NCBI GenBank assembly: GCA_039654915.1
Contig: CM077599.1
Location: 68,230,001 to 68,294,000, forward strand
Source: Aquilaria yunnanensis
Taxonomy: Eukaryota; Streptophyta; Magnoliopsida; Malvales; Thymelaeaceae
Direction: 5' to 3'
DNA length: 64,000 nt
Positions 35,747 to 46,686 of this stretch are shown here, one piece after another. How positions within the stretch are numbered: the first letter of the stretch is position 1; each line of letters begins with the position of its first letter. Below the pieces are notes generated by a model, which was not told the origin of the DNA, ran no database searches, and saw only the letters and a program-made list of their open reading frames with translations. The translations under genes and the position numbers were made by a program.

Positions 35747-36081
35747 GACTCCTTCTTTCTTTTGTAAAAAATTTTTTGGCTAAGTCTTTTGCGCAAGATC
35801 TTTCATTTCCCATTGTCCCGAACACGTTTGCTCAAGAGACTTCGAAAAATCATATTTACGCTTATCGCGCCAATTGGCCTTGGAATCACCCTCGCGAAAT
35901 TCTCTTTAAGTAAACTTCCAACTTCAGAGAAGATTGATAACCTTTGTAAATAAATTTTCTTACACCGTGCCCGGCGACGACCACTCTGGTGAAAAAAAGC
36001 TTTTTGTACTTTAGAAATTTCTTCTAAGAAGCTTTTGTACTTAAAAATTTTTCTGACTTATACAATTTTCCGACCAAAGTC
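35747..36081. other. Spacer between convergent antisense ORF and pol
   Basis: About 335 bp between the tail-to-tail 3' ends of the antisense ORF (plus) and gag-pol (minus). Non-coding. Both transcripts must cross or end here. Confidence 0.6.
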
Positions 36082-39000
36082 CTAAGCATAGAATTTTTTC
36101 AAGGCATCCGAATGCCATGTATTTTTTAATTCTACGCCTTCGGCATCGTTGAGCTTGTAAACTCCTTTTCACACTTCGGCAAGTACCAGATAAGGAGCTT
36201 CCCAATTTGCGCGAAGTACCCCGTGGGATGGCTTTCAGGGCCCAAATTCAGCCTTTCGGAGAACGAGGTCTCCTTTCTTTATTCCCTTTGGCCTGGCGCG
36301 CAAGTTTATAGCCGTGGCCACTCTTTGCTAAAAAGCTTTTCTTCTCAGCTCGGCTATTTCTTTGTGTTCGCCGACGAGGTCAAGCTTGGTTCTTAGGCCG
36401 AGGTCATTTCCCCTTTCATCAAACACTTGTACTCGCACCGATGGTTGTACTACCTCAATTGGGATGATAGCCTCTGTACCGAAAACAAGTGACAAAAGTG
36501 TTTCCCCTGTGGCTCTTCGGGGTGTTGTTCGGTAGCTCCATAACACATTTGGGAGCTCTCCTGGCCATTTCCCTTTTGCTTCCCCCAACCTTTTTTTCAG
36601 ACCATCTTTTATGGTCCTGTTAGACACTTCTACTTGCCCGTTGCTTTGGGGGTGGGCTACTAGAGCGAAGTGCATTTTTATTCCGAGGTTGTTGATAAAT
36701 TCTTGGAACCTCTTGTCTGTGAACTGGGATCTATTGTCGGCTACTAGTACCGTTGGTATGCCAAATCTGCATACAATGTTCTTCCATACGAACTTCTGCA
36801 CATCTTTTGCGGAGATAATCACCAAGGGTTCTGCCTCGACCCATTTAGAGAAATAGTCCACTGCGACTACGCAGAACTTCACGACTCCAGGCGCTGTCGG
36901 GATTGGCCCAATGAGGTCTATGCCCCAAACTGCGAATGGCCAGGGATAGTCAGCCGAAGTTACCAATTCCGAGGGTGTCCTTTGGATACTCACGTGTCTT
37001 TGGCAATTACCATATTTCTGGACGAACTGCCTAGCGTCCTTTCTTAGGGTAGGCCAAAAGTATCATTGGCGAAGTATCACTGCTGCCAGGGTGTTGGTTC
37101 CAATGTGCGAACCACAAGTGCCTTCGTAAACTTCTTCGAGGATCATTTCAGTATCCTCTTTGCCAACACACCTCTGCAGTGGATTTGTATATCCCTGCCG
37201 ATATAATTCTTCTCCGATTAGGAAGAAACGACCAGAACGTCTTCGCACTTTTGCCGCTTTGTTGGGGTCTTCGGGGAGCGCACTGGTTGCAAGATATCTT
37301 TTTATCGTATCTTTCCAGCCTTTTCCCGAAGTTACTATGCTCAGCACTGCGATGCTCGGGTGGTTTAGCACCTCGGTGCATGTTTTCGATTTTGCCAAGC
37401 AATCTGCCTCGGCATTATCTTGACGTGGCACATTTTTGATTCGTACGGTGTCGAACTCTCGGATAAGCTTTGCTACCAGTTCATGGTATTTTGCCAAGGT
37501 CGGGTCCTTCGCCCCATAGTCCCCTTCTGTTTGTCGAACTACCAGCTGGAAATCGCTGCGGGCTTTCAAGTTTCTTACACCAATTTTTCTGGCTAGGCGT
37601 AACCCTGCTATGAGAGCTTCATATTCAGCCATATTGTTGGTGACGTTAAAGCCGAACTTGATGGCCTTCATTACTTCTAGACCTTCGGGGCCTCTGATAA
37701 TTACCCCGGCTCCCTGGTGCTTGGACCCTGAGGCTCCGTCTACATACAAAGTCCATTCTGGCTCACCTTCACTAGGATCCGAATGGCTGTCCTCGGTGAT
37801 GGGTACTTCGACAATGAAGTCTGCCAGAGCTTGAGCTTTTATGGCTTTCCGATATTCATAAGTAATGTCGTGCTCGCCAAGCTCTATACACCATTTGGAA
37901 AGCCTTCCCGAATGATCAACTTTCCTCATGACGTCCCGTAGCGATAGACTACTTCAGACGATGATTGGGTGAGCTTGAAAATATAGCCGTAGTCTTCTTC
38001 CTGCTAGTACCACGGCATATATAGCTTTTTGTAGCAAGGGATACCTGACTTCGGCGCCGTGCAGGGACTTGCTTACATAATAAACCGGCCATTGCTTCAG
38101 CGCTTCCTCTTTCACAAGGACCGAGCTTACTGCTTTTTTTGTGAAGGCGAGGTACAACACGAGGGGCTCTCCCTCGCGAGGTTGTCGAAGAGTGGGCAGA
38201 CCGGCTAAGTAGATTTTGAGTTCTTCCCAAGCCCTTTGGCAGTCCTCATTCCAAGGATGATCATCGCATCCGAGGTCGCCCTCCTTTTTTGTTGCCTTAG
38301 TGAGGACTTTGAAGAATGCTCGACACCGGTCTCCATACCTGGAAATAAACCTGCTAAGAGAGGTTATCCTTCCGGTAAGTCTCTGCACATCTTTTATTGT
38401 GACGGGAGTTCGGAATTCAAGCAGAGCCTTAATCTTTTCTGGGTTAGCATCAATGCCTCTTTCTGATACCATGTACCCAAGAAACTTTCCCAAGGTTATG
38501 CCGAAGATGCACTTTTCGGGATTAAGGCGAATTCCGAAGGTTCTGAGCTAGTGGAAAGTTTCTCTTAGATCTGTGACGTGGTCTTTAGGCAGCTTGCTCT
38601 TGACTATCATGTCATCGACATAGACTTCCATGTTCCTCCCTATTTGGTCATTAAAGACCTTGCTCATCAACCTCTGGTAGGTAGCTCCTGCATTTTTGAG
38701 CCCGAAGGGCATTCAGATGTAACAATACGTTCCACCCTCGGTGATGAAGGTGGTCTTCTCCTCATCTTTGGGGTTCATCCTTATTTGATGATACCCACTG
38801 AAGACGTCTAGGAAACTTAGGAGCCCGTATTCAGCAGTTGAGTCTACCAACTGGTCTATTGGTGGGAGAGGGTATGAATCTTTTGGGCAAACATCATTCA
38901 AGTTTCTGAAGTCGATGCACATTCGGAGCTTACTGCTCCCTTCTTTTGTGGCGATAGCCACGTTGCTCAACCATTTGGGGTACTTCACCTCCCTGATTAC

Positions 39001-41613
39001 ATCAGCGTCCAATAAGCGCTGGACTTCGGCTTTGACGAAGTTATTTTTATGGACTGAGATGCCCCGTTTCTTTTGCCAGAAAGGTTTTGCTTCCAGACTT
39101 ACTTTAAGGCTATGCTGTATTATGCGAGGGTCTACCTCTGGCATATCTTTCGGCGAGTAGGCAAATAGGTCTTTATTCATCAGTAGAAAGGATACAAGTT
39201 TTTTCTTGTCACCTTCGGCCAAGTTTTTCCCTATTCGGGTATTTCGGCCTGGGACAAGTTCTACTTCTTCCATTTCTACCTTCGCGAGATCTTCTGCCTC
39301 TCCCTTTTTTGGTTTCCCATCTGGCAAAGCCTTTGCCTCTACAGTTTGTGCGAAGTTGGTTGCTGGAGCTTTTTGTGCCTTGACGAACACTTTCCTTACT
39401 TCACCCTGATCAATGAAGATTTCTGCGTCTCCATCCTTGGTGGCAAAAGTGACAGTTAAGTACTTTACATCAGGGCGAATGTACAGATTTCCTTGTGTCT
39501 GCCTTCCAAGGATGGCGTTATATGACGAAGGAACATCCATGACAATGTACCTTGTCATTATAGAGGCAAATAATTCGTCTGTCCCGTCTACCGAAGTTCC
39601 TTTCATCATTAGGGGAAGATCGATCCATCCGAGGACGGGCAGTTTGGATGGCCCTACCCCGAAAGTAGGCAAAGTGACGGGCTTGAGATCAGTGTTGGAT
39701 ATACCCAAGCTTGACAGCAAATGTGAAAACAGGACGTCAGCGTTTGATCCATCGTCAAGCAACACTCTCTTGACGTCCCAGTTCCCTATCCTCACCATGA
39801 TCAACAACGGATCGTCGTGGGGAAAGATGACTGTGGAACCATCCTTGCAGGCCAGTTTCTTCATCAGACTCTGATATTCCATCACTAATATTTTTCTAGC
39901 CTTCCTCTTTCTTTCCGAGGATGGAAGTCCTGTCGTAATTGTTTGTATTATTCCCGCCGGAGGTGGAGGACGCCTCTTCGGACTTCGGTTCCTCCGTCTG
40001 TCGGAGTCGTAGTCCTCGTCATCTGCCTTTCCTTCTTCCTCTTTCCTTCCTTTCGGGGAGGGCATTCGCAGATATCGCCGAAGTTGGCCTTGTTTTATCA
40101 GCGACTCTATGTACTTTTTCAATTGGAAACAGTCTTCGGTGTCATGGCCGTGGTCACGGTGAAATTGGCAGAACTTCTTCATGTTCTTTTTATTATCAGC
40201 GGTCATGGCCCTTGGCCGCTGAATCTGGGTCCCCTGTCTTTCCATCGTCATGAGGATGTTGGTCCTCGTGGTGTTCAGGGGTGTGAAGGTTGGGGGTTTC
40301 CTTCCCTTAAACCTTCGAGGTCATCTGGCCTGGTCGGTTAGGTACCGCGTTTGCTGGCTGGACCCTTCAGCACGGGTGTGATCAGACTTCGGTCCGCCCA
40401 TTCTCAGTTCTTCGGCTGTCATGTGCTGCTCGGCCCTTCGGTAGAATTCGCCAAGCGTGTCCGAGGGGTCCTTGGAAAACTCGTAGAACAACTGTGAGTC
40501 CCTCCAAAGGCCCCGTGTCATGGCGAGGATGCGTATTTCGGGCCGAAAGTCTGGAACACTTAAGGCCTCTCCATTAAACCTTTCAACATAGTCGCGGATG
40601 GTTTCCCCGTTCTTCTGCACTATGTCGAACATCTGGACAGACATCTTTGCCGTCGACCGGCTTCCAATGAATTGCTATGTAAAGTCCATAGATAACTCCT
40701 AGAACTCCCTGATGGTTCCGGGAGCCAACGAATTGTACCACACTGTTGCTGGTCCTGTGAGGGTGACCTAAAAACATTTGCACAGGGTAGCATCATCAGC
40801 ACCGTGCAGCACCATGCTGCGTTTGTATTTGGTTAGATGAGCCTGTTGATTAGTTCGGCCATCATAGGTTTCCAGCCAAGGCACCCGAAAATCACTTGGC
40901 ATGGCTGCCTCGACTTCTGTTCAGGTGAACGGTGATTCATCCCCACCAAAAGTTTCAGACAGCCTAGCCCAGACTGGTTTCTGAGCTACCTGTTTCTTCA
41001 CTCTCTCCAATCTCACTAATATTTTCTCCACAAGGAGCGTGGCACTGGGCTTTTCTTCCTGGTGCTTGTAGACTTCTGGGAATGGAGATTGCCGGCGTCT
41101 CTTCGGGGAGTGACTCCGGCGCCGAGGGGATGGGGACTTCACCTCAGGTGATGAGCTCCTTTGGCGTGGGATTTTAGGTCGCTTGGACCTCATTTGTCCC
41201 ATAGGTTGTGCCCCGAGTGGTATATTTTCCGTCGAAGACTCATCACGCGGATCCCCGCTTCCCGAACTGCGATAGGTTGATTTAGGGCTTTTCTCCCGAT
41301 GGCGTATCGGCGAGGAAGGCCTCTGGGCCTGAGTTGGTTGCGGCCACCTTCGGTCTATCTGCTGTGTCATTTCAGCCACAATAGAGCGCTGAAAGTCGCG
41401 TAGAAAACTCATAGTTATGACTAGAGTACGCTCTTCCTCAGGCGAGGAAGTCCCTGGAAGGGTTTGCTCAATAGCCGATTGAGCTTCAGGAGCGGACGAG
41501 GACTTTGGAAGTCCTTTGTCCTTTGAACGCCGAGTTTCAACAACGGCGACCTGAGGGTGAGTTCCCACAGACAGTGCCAAATGATGCCCCGAGGCATCTT
41601 TGTCGGGTGACAT
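36082..41613 (-). pseudogene. Tat-element gag-pol polyprotein with 12 in-frame stops and no frameshift
   Basis: One continuous frame of 1844 codons ends at a natural stop (36082-36084). In order: a basic SR/RRR-rich gag N-terminus, capsid-like QKNGETIRDYVERFN (near 40600), zinc knuckle CQFHRDHGHDTEDC (about 40131-40170), protease with DDGS (about 39750), RT with YVDD (38608-38622), RNase H, a second RNase H with DGASGS (about 37735), and integrase with GIDLIGP (about 36915), ADN (about 36733) and HPQSNGQ (about 36640). Stops lie at 40921, 40768, 40699, 40675, 40321, 38713, 38548, 37954, 37063, 36328, 36235 and 36169 (lowest base of each codon): seven TGA, five TAG, no TAA. The integrase zinc finger has lost a cysteine (KYGNC). 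The first ATG (41613) lies inside the 5' LTR, so the true gag start may be further in. Confidence 0.95.
41561..41579 (-). promoter_or_regulatory. Primer-binding site of the Tat element
   Basis: On the minus strand, two bases after the 5' LTR end, TGGCACTGTCTGTGGGAAC. It starts with TGG as expected for pairing with the CCA end of a tRNA. The primer tRNA was not assigned. Confidence 0.8.
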
Positions 41614-42441
41614 TATGACTTCGGGAGGGACTTTCTGAGAAGGAGGACATCTGGAGCAAAGATTTCCCAGAGGAGTGTGCCTGAAATGCTCAGAAAGAAA
41701 AAGGTTAGGAGGTCCCCGGAGTGTTTTTCTAGGGAGGAGCCTCCGATGCCCAAGTCAGTGTTCTGAGGGGAGATAGAGGAAGAGCACTAAGAGGCTAGGT
41801 GGTCTTGCCTGTTCGTGTTTTCTCAGGGAGAGGGGGCCGGATCCTTTGCCAGGGCCTGTTTCTTGGTATTTATAGGGGTGCCCAGCCCGTTCAGATCGCG
41901 ACACGTGTTCGGTCGGATGCGATCTGTACTTTTGGGCGTAGGGGACAGGTAGTCGTTTGTAGGCTCCTCGGGTCTAGGACCGAGACAGGTCGTGACAAGA
42001 CTTGGATGGCACCGGCGCGTCAGTCCGCTCTTCGAGGCAGCGTGTAGCGCATGTGGGCGACATGTCAGAGACTCCTTAAATGCTCATGCCGTACCCCCGA
42101 GGTCCTCTGGGCGAGGCTGTCCTTTGGTACGGACGCCCCTCTTCGGGAATTATGCTCGTAGTTCGGGGAGTTCCCTGGTTCGGGGGTTCCACCTTCGGGA
42201 GATTCCCTCCTGCTTGAAATAGCTGGTTCTTCATCCCCGAAGGCGATCCATTTGGTCCCCCGAGGGGGCCGGTAACATGCTTGAAATTCCTGACGTACTA
42301 GCCGAAGTCCCGAGTTCGAGGTGTTTGACTTTGCTAATTTTGAGGTCAGTGATAGCGCCTCTTTCGGATGACGTCAGACTTCCCGACCACACTATTGGCA
42401 GGAAGTAAGTACTGAGAGAGGCGATAGCCCTTCGGCTATCA
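41582..42441 (-). repeat. 5' LTR of the Tat element
   Basis: 860 bp, TGATGCCCC...GGCTATCA, the partner of 31732-32590. The flanking AATAG duplication is at 42442-42446. A TATA-like TATAAATAC on the minus strand (near 41867-41875) is a candidate LTR promoter. Confidence 0.97.
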
Positions 42442-42446
42442 AATAG

Positions 42447-42960
42447 AAAACAACATTAAAGCCACAGAGAATGTCTTCATGGGAAACCCTTTAATAATCA
42501 AGTTAGTCCATTTAGTGATAACAAAAATAGATAGGGTTTTAGGGGTGGTATATAATGCGTACTTAGTATGTCATAGGGGTTCCCTTTTCTATATGTTTGT
42601 GCCAATGTTGTGGCCCGTTAGAAATATAACTAATGCAAGATTCTATATGGTAACTAAAACCCAAATTAAACCCAATTATTATTGGGATATCGAGCCCCAT
42701 GCCTGATTCATGAATAAATGCCTAATAAAGCCTATTAGACTAAAAAACTATGGCACAAGCCTATTGAGCCCACCTACTAGCTATATATACAGGAAGTATT
42801 TTTCTTACTTTTCCCTAGGGTTTTTACTCCATGATTATGCTAACTTAAGTGTCGGAGGGGCCTCCCTCAGGACACACTCAGGGGCCCTCCTAATGCCTTT
42901 TTTTTTTTATATCTCTGTGTGTAGGTGACCGGAGTCGGCCAATAGGTAGTTTAACTATCA
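42447..42960 (+). mobile_element. Ty3/gypsy LTR, 3' part, plus orientation
   Basis: A plus-strand LTR with a TATA box (CTATATATACAGG, about 42779-42791), the block AACTTAAGTGTCGGAGGGG common in plant gypsy R/U5 regions, and an end GTAGTTTAACTATCA at 42960. Its last bases match the end of the minus-strand LTR at 31647-31731. Its start is not fixed; the Tat element inserted just before it. Confidence 0.6.
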
Positions 42961-42962
42961 AA

Positions 42963-42981
42963 CGGCGTCGTCTATGGGAAT
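42963..42981 (+). promoter_or_regulatory. Primer-binding site/leader of the plus-strand gypsy relic
   Basis: CGGCGTCGTCTATGGGAAT lies two bases past the LTR end, a variant of the TGGCACTGTCTGTGGGAAC site of the full-length element. Leader sequence continues, is interrupted by the hAT element at 43051, and resumes at 43908. Confidence 0.55.
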
Positions 42982-43050
42982 GATAAGCCCTCCGGTCACC
43001 CACTACAGCAACATCAACATTGTTTATTTCCGATGGCTTACAATTGGACT

Positions 43051-43899
43051 TAAGGGCGTAAAGGGGCCGAGCTGAGCCCAAGCCTATTGGGCTCAAGCTC
43101 AGCCTCTTAGCTTATCGGTACTACTCGGGCTCGAGCTCGAAATGCTTGAGCCCAAATTTTGAGGCTCAAGCTTGGCTCGAGAAGGGCTCGAGCTCGGCCC
43201 ATGAGCCCGCTAGGCTCAAATTTACAATTATGACCAAACATAAGAATTTAACACTTGACACCTAATATGATAAAAAAACAATCTCAAAGACTAAACTTGT
43301 ATTTATTCCTAAAGGTTTTTCAGAGTTGAAAAAAAAAATCATAAACGGGAGCAAGCTCCTGCTGTCTGGTAACTGTCGAATCCATCATCCGGTTGCTAGT
43401 GAATTCCAGTCAATGAAATTATGGCGGCTTCGGTGTCAGACTATGGGGCGTAGATGGAGGTGAGATGAAGGAGACGTGGACGATGGTGGTAGACGAATTT
43501 GGAGCAACTCCAAGAACAAAGATGGAGGAAACATAGATGATGGTTGTGGGCAAAGGGAACAATTGCTAGGTAGGGGTAGGGCCGGTAGTGGTAGGGGAGG
43601 AGATGACTAGGGAGATGCCAGGTGAATGAGGTCGACGGAGGTAGGGGCAGGGACTGAATAACGATAGGGAAGAGGAGAGGGAAGTGTTTTTTGGGCCGAG
43701 TTTCTATAGAGCTTATGAACTTATGAAAATTGGGTTTGGGTAAGGATAATATATGAAGGCCTTATTGGGCCTGATAAGAATTAGGGCCGAGCCTCACTAA
43801 GCCCAAGCTTGGCTTGTTTAGGTACCGAGCCCAAAAATAGGCTCAAGCTGCACTCGAGCTCGAGTAGCCCGATAAAAGCTCTACTCGTTTACACCCCTA
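43051..43899. mobile_element. Non-autonomous hAT element, 849 bp, TSD ATTGGACT
   Basis: Ends TAAGGGCGTAAA and (reverse complement of the right end) TAGGGGTGTAAA form the terminal inverted repeat. An exact 8-bp duplication ATTGGACT flanks it (43043-43050 and 43900-43907). Eight-base duplications and TAGGGGTG-type ends are typical of hAT elements. The subterminal regions are rich in GGGCTCGAGC-like words; the centre has no transposase. It inserted into the leader of a gypsy relic. Confidence 0.92.
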
Positions 43900-43907
43900 A
43901 TTGGACT

Positions 43908-44699
43908 ATCATGGTCATGCCTGGCTGCAAGAGCTGGAGCAATAGGGTTTCCCTGGCTATCGATGAGGCTCTCCAACTAGCAATAGCTCGGACCGATCAG
44001 GAGATTTCCTCTTCAACCGTGACTGGCTACGTCGCAGCTGCCACGGCCCTAGACGTCTCACAAAAAAGGTAATGGAGGAAATAGTCGAGAAGCGTGATTA
44101 GCCGGGAATAGTCCATCTCTGCTTTGGAGATACGGACGAGGCACCGAGAGAGACGTCTTCGGAGAGGCCGAGCAGTAAGGGTCCTTGCTCCTCCGTCATT
44201 AGGTCCCATCATCGGGGGGCCTGATCAGTTTTGTGGGAGGCAATGGTGCCTTCCCTTTCTAGACCCCCTGCAAACGAACATGCCCTCACGATCGTGCCAG
44301 CCCAGCGTGGTGGGAGAGAAGGCGTAGGAATCTCGCCCATGGAAGCAGGAAAATAGGAAGAGGAGCCATGGCTGAAACGGAAAAGTACAAGAGGACTGGG
44401 AAGGACTTGCGAAAAAAAAAAGAGGAAAAAGAAGAAGTAAAAAAGAGACGAAGAAGGAAAAACAACGGTGGAACACGGAACTTGCGAAAAGGAAAAAAGC
44501 AAGAGAACAGGGAAGGAAGCACGTGATAATGGCTTGGTTTCTGCCTTGACATGCCCACACAGGCAATGAAATAAGAAAAGCCGTGCAGAGCTATACCAAA
44601 TGGGTTCCGTGGTAGCCCAGTAACTAATTTTACTTGAAATCATTTGAAAACAAGGTGTAATCCTGGTACGTGGCAATGTTATTCAGCCAGACCCTCCAT
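43908..44699 (+). other. Remainder of gypsy leader/gag and purine-rich spacer
   Basis: Up to about 44070 the plus strand carries an open stretch (LAIDEALQLAIARTDQEISS) that is probably the start of the decayed gag belonging to the LTR at 42447-42960. From about 44390 to 44480 the plus strand is almost pure purine. No further gene is visible. Confidence 0.35.
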
Positions 44700-45461
44700 A
44701 GAGATTTCCGAAGAATTGCTCTATGGTATGTTTACTGTGGCACGAGACAGTTTCTAGCCCAATATACCAAGGATATGCAGAACTGCGAAAAACGCAGGAT
44801 TCTGGAAATCAACAGAAAAGATTAACTGTGATACAGTCCAAGAACACACAATGAACTCATAAGCTCTAGCCAACTTTTCCATAAGCATCAGGCCCCGAGC
44901 ACCAGAGTTCCAGGAGGCATTCTCCAGGACTTTTCCACACAAATAAATCTTTTCTGAAGATCATTTCAAAAACCCTTTAAAAAACATATTAGAAAAATAC
45001 GATACTGGACTATCCGGACATATCACCAAGGATCGAGGCCGGTAGATTACAATAATTATGATTGAAGGCAGAGGACGACTTGAAGAGAGGATCCACAGAG
45101 TGGCAACTCCTAAGTCATCATTTGCCTTCAAGCTTAATTATTATAAGCTTGAAGATGATCTAAACCTGAGAGGATCCACGAAGGTGGCAACTCAGATTAT
45201 CGGACAGAGTTGAGAAACTAAGAACTTCTGCCTCACCCTTTAACCAGAATTTTCTAGTGAGAGAATGAGAACATAGAGAGGAAGATCAGAAAGGAGTTCT
45301 ATATTCACTCCAGGATATATTACAAGAGAAACAAGGCCTCCTTATATAGGCGGAGGAAGGAGGAAGCTAACAAACTTAGTGACGTAAGGGCTTACGTCTA
45401 AAACTAATAATGCTAGACCGGAAGTGACAGGCCACTAACCGGAATCTTATTATTACAAGCA
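44700..45461 (-). other. Intergenic/leader region of the endogenous pararetrovirus
   Basis: Sequence downstream of the viral second ORF on the minus strand. It holds a TATA box (45342-45349) and a pair of similar blocks, each with GAGAGGATCCAC (near 45085 and 45168). The expected initiator-tRNA-Met binding site was not found, so the circular-genome landmark is missing or degraded. Confidence 0.45.
45342..45349 (-). promoter_or_regulatory. Pararetroviral TATA box
   Basis: On the minus strand CCTATATAAGGAGGCC, a strong plant TATA element with the spacing and context seen in caulimovirid pregenomic promoters. It lies about 115 bases downstream of the second viral ORF, as expected for a genome-length promoter. 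Confidence 0.6.
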
Positions 45462-46685
45462 CTAATACGCCAGCTGTATAGTACGGTGCCAGCTGGAAAA
45501 CACTAGTTCCATTTTTTTGTTGTCTCTGAAGGCAGGCTCTGGAAAAGCATATGGGTCCAGAGGCCAATTGTGGTTTGAATCTTCAGAGTCACTTTGGGTC
45601 TTTCTTTCGCGCCAGAAATATGGGTCATCGATACGCGGGTCATCCGGATCAGGTCCATTGAGACGCTTCCAGTGAATGCAGATGAATTCACAACCACAGT
45701 CAGGCATGATAAGGTGTTCGGCTGTCTGGGTTAACGGAAGATCTTCATCTTCGTCTTCTTCTTCAATGGTCAGTGGAGAAAAAGGAGTCGGAGCAGGGCA
45801 GTTGATCTGGTTAATAGCCTTTTGTGTGGCTATAGCTCTTTCTTGACGTTCTTTGTAACGGCGGAGTCGCTGAAGATCATCAAAAGACTGGAGAGCTTCA
45901 TGGATCATTTCTTGATAGTCCACTGGATAGGATGGCCATTCAAGAGAGTCATGGGGCCAGAGCTCCATAGAGAACACGGTGTGATTGTACCGATAAGCTT
46001 CCCGTATAAAGGCACGGTATTCTGAATGTCGTTGCCATGGAACTTGGGCTAGGTTGAAGTCTAGGTTCTTATAATGAAAATAGGAGGGAGAAGGGATAAA
46101 TTTAAGGCCAGAGGGAGACTTGGAAAAGTTAATAGGCCTATGGAAGAAATAAATAACATGGCTAACCCCATAATTCATACAGGAGTTAGCGGGAGAAATA
46201 TTATTTAACTGATAGCCTATTCGGCGGTCTGGGATGGCAGGGTTGAGGGCTTTGTAGGATTTATGAAGGTGGTCAATCCATAAGCAGATTGGATCAAACC
46301 AGGAGAGGAAAACAGAGAGGTTAGAAGAGAAATCAGAGTGGAAATTTGAAGAATAAGAGAGGGACTGGTGGAGTTCTGAAATATTAAAAATAATACCTAT
46401 GGTATGAACAGAGCATAGGTACCAAAAAAAGCAGAGGGCTAATGGAGGGAAGGTGAAGACATCAGGGATGGAGAAGAGATGAGCGAAAGGAAACTGGGGA
46501 TGAATCCCAACAGGTTTAACAGGGCAGTCATCGAAACCATACCTCTTAATAAGGGAGACATGATAATGGAAGACTCTGTGTCTCTGGGTGAATGTGAAGG
46601 ACTGATGCTCATATCGTTCAACATCGACCGGGAGATTCTCATCCTTGTTAAAAACTGGGGGACTGGAAGAGGAGGAAGATGCCAT
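45462..46685 (-). CDS. Intact 407-codon ORF2 of an endogenous pararetrovirus (florendovirus-like), function unknown
   Basis: An uninterrupted frame that begins MASSSSSSPPVF one base after the polyprotein stop, so the two viral frames are nearly contiguous and reinitiation is plausible. The protein has a Ser-rich start, a hydrophobic, aromatic-rich middle, an acidic run (EEEDEDEDL) near residue 312-320 and an Asp/Pro-rich tail. I recognise no enzymatic domain. Some florendoviruses (Caulimoviridae sequences fixed in plant genomes) are known to carry a second ORF of unknown function downstream of the polyprotein, which fits order and size. It is open although the neighbouring polyprotein is broken. 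Expression is unproven. Confidence 0.7.
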   Translation of the reverse strand: MASSSSSSPPVFNKDENLPVDVERYEHQSFTFTQRHRVFHYHVSLIKRYGFDDCPVKPVGIHPQFPFAHLFSIPDVFTFPPLALCFFWYLCSVHTIGIIFNISELHQSLSYSSNFHSDFSSNLSVFLSWFDPICLWIDHLHKSYKALNPAIPDRRIGYQLNNISPANSCMNYGVSHVIYFFHRPINFSKSPSGLKFIPSPSYFHYKNLDFNLAQVPWQRHSEYRAFIREAYRYNHTVFSMELWPHDSLEWPSYPVDYQEMIHEALQSFDDLQRLRRYKERQERAIATQKAINQINCPAPTPFSPLTIEEEDEDEDLPLTQTAEHLIMPDCGCEFICIHWKRLNGPDPDDPRIDDPYFWRERKTQSDSEDSNHNWPLDPYAFPEPAFRDNKKMELVFSSWHRTIQLAY

Positions 46686-46686
46686 C

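Larger units (their letters stand above)
31732..42441 (-). mobile_element. Full-length Ty3/gypsy Tat-lineage LTR retrotransposon, 10,710 bp, TSD AATAG
   Basis: Two aligned LTRs (31732-32590 and 41582-42441) are flanked by an exact 5-bp duplication AATAG (31727-31731 and 42442-42446). Transcription runs on the minus strand. In that direction it has the 5' LTR (41582-42441), a primer-binding site, a single gag-pol frame (zinc knuckle, protease, RT, RNase H, an extra DGASG-type RNase H, integrase), an antisense ORF on the plus strand, a G-rich polypurine tract and the 3' LTR. Extra RNase H plus an antisense ORF between pol and the 3' LTR are known features of the Tat/Retand-type lineage. By eye the LTRs differ at about 40 of 860 positions, nearly all transitions. 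Twelve nonsense codons make gag-pol inactive. Confidence 0.97.

Noticed and set aside
37610..40341. Plus-strand frames of 70-150 codons across the pol region
   Set aside because: They are complementary shadows of the minus-strand gag-pol domains.
44209..44676. 155- and 113-codon minus-strand frames rich in Phe/Ser/Leu
   Set aside because: They come from the purine-rich plus-strand tract at about 44390-44480 and show no domain.
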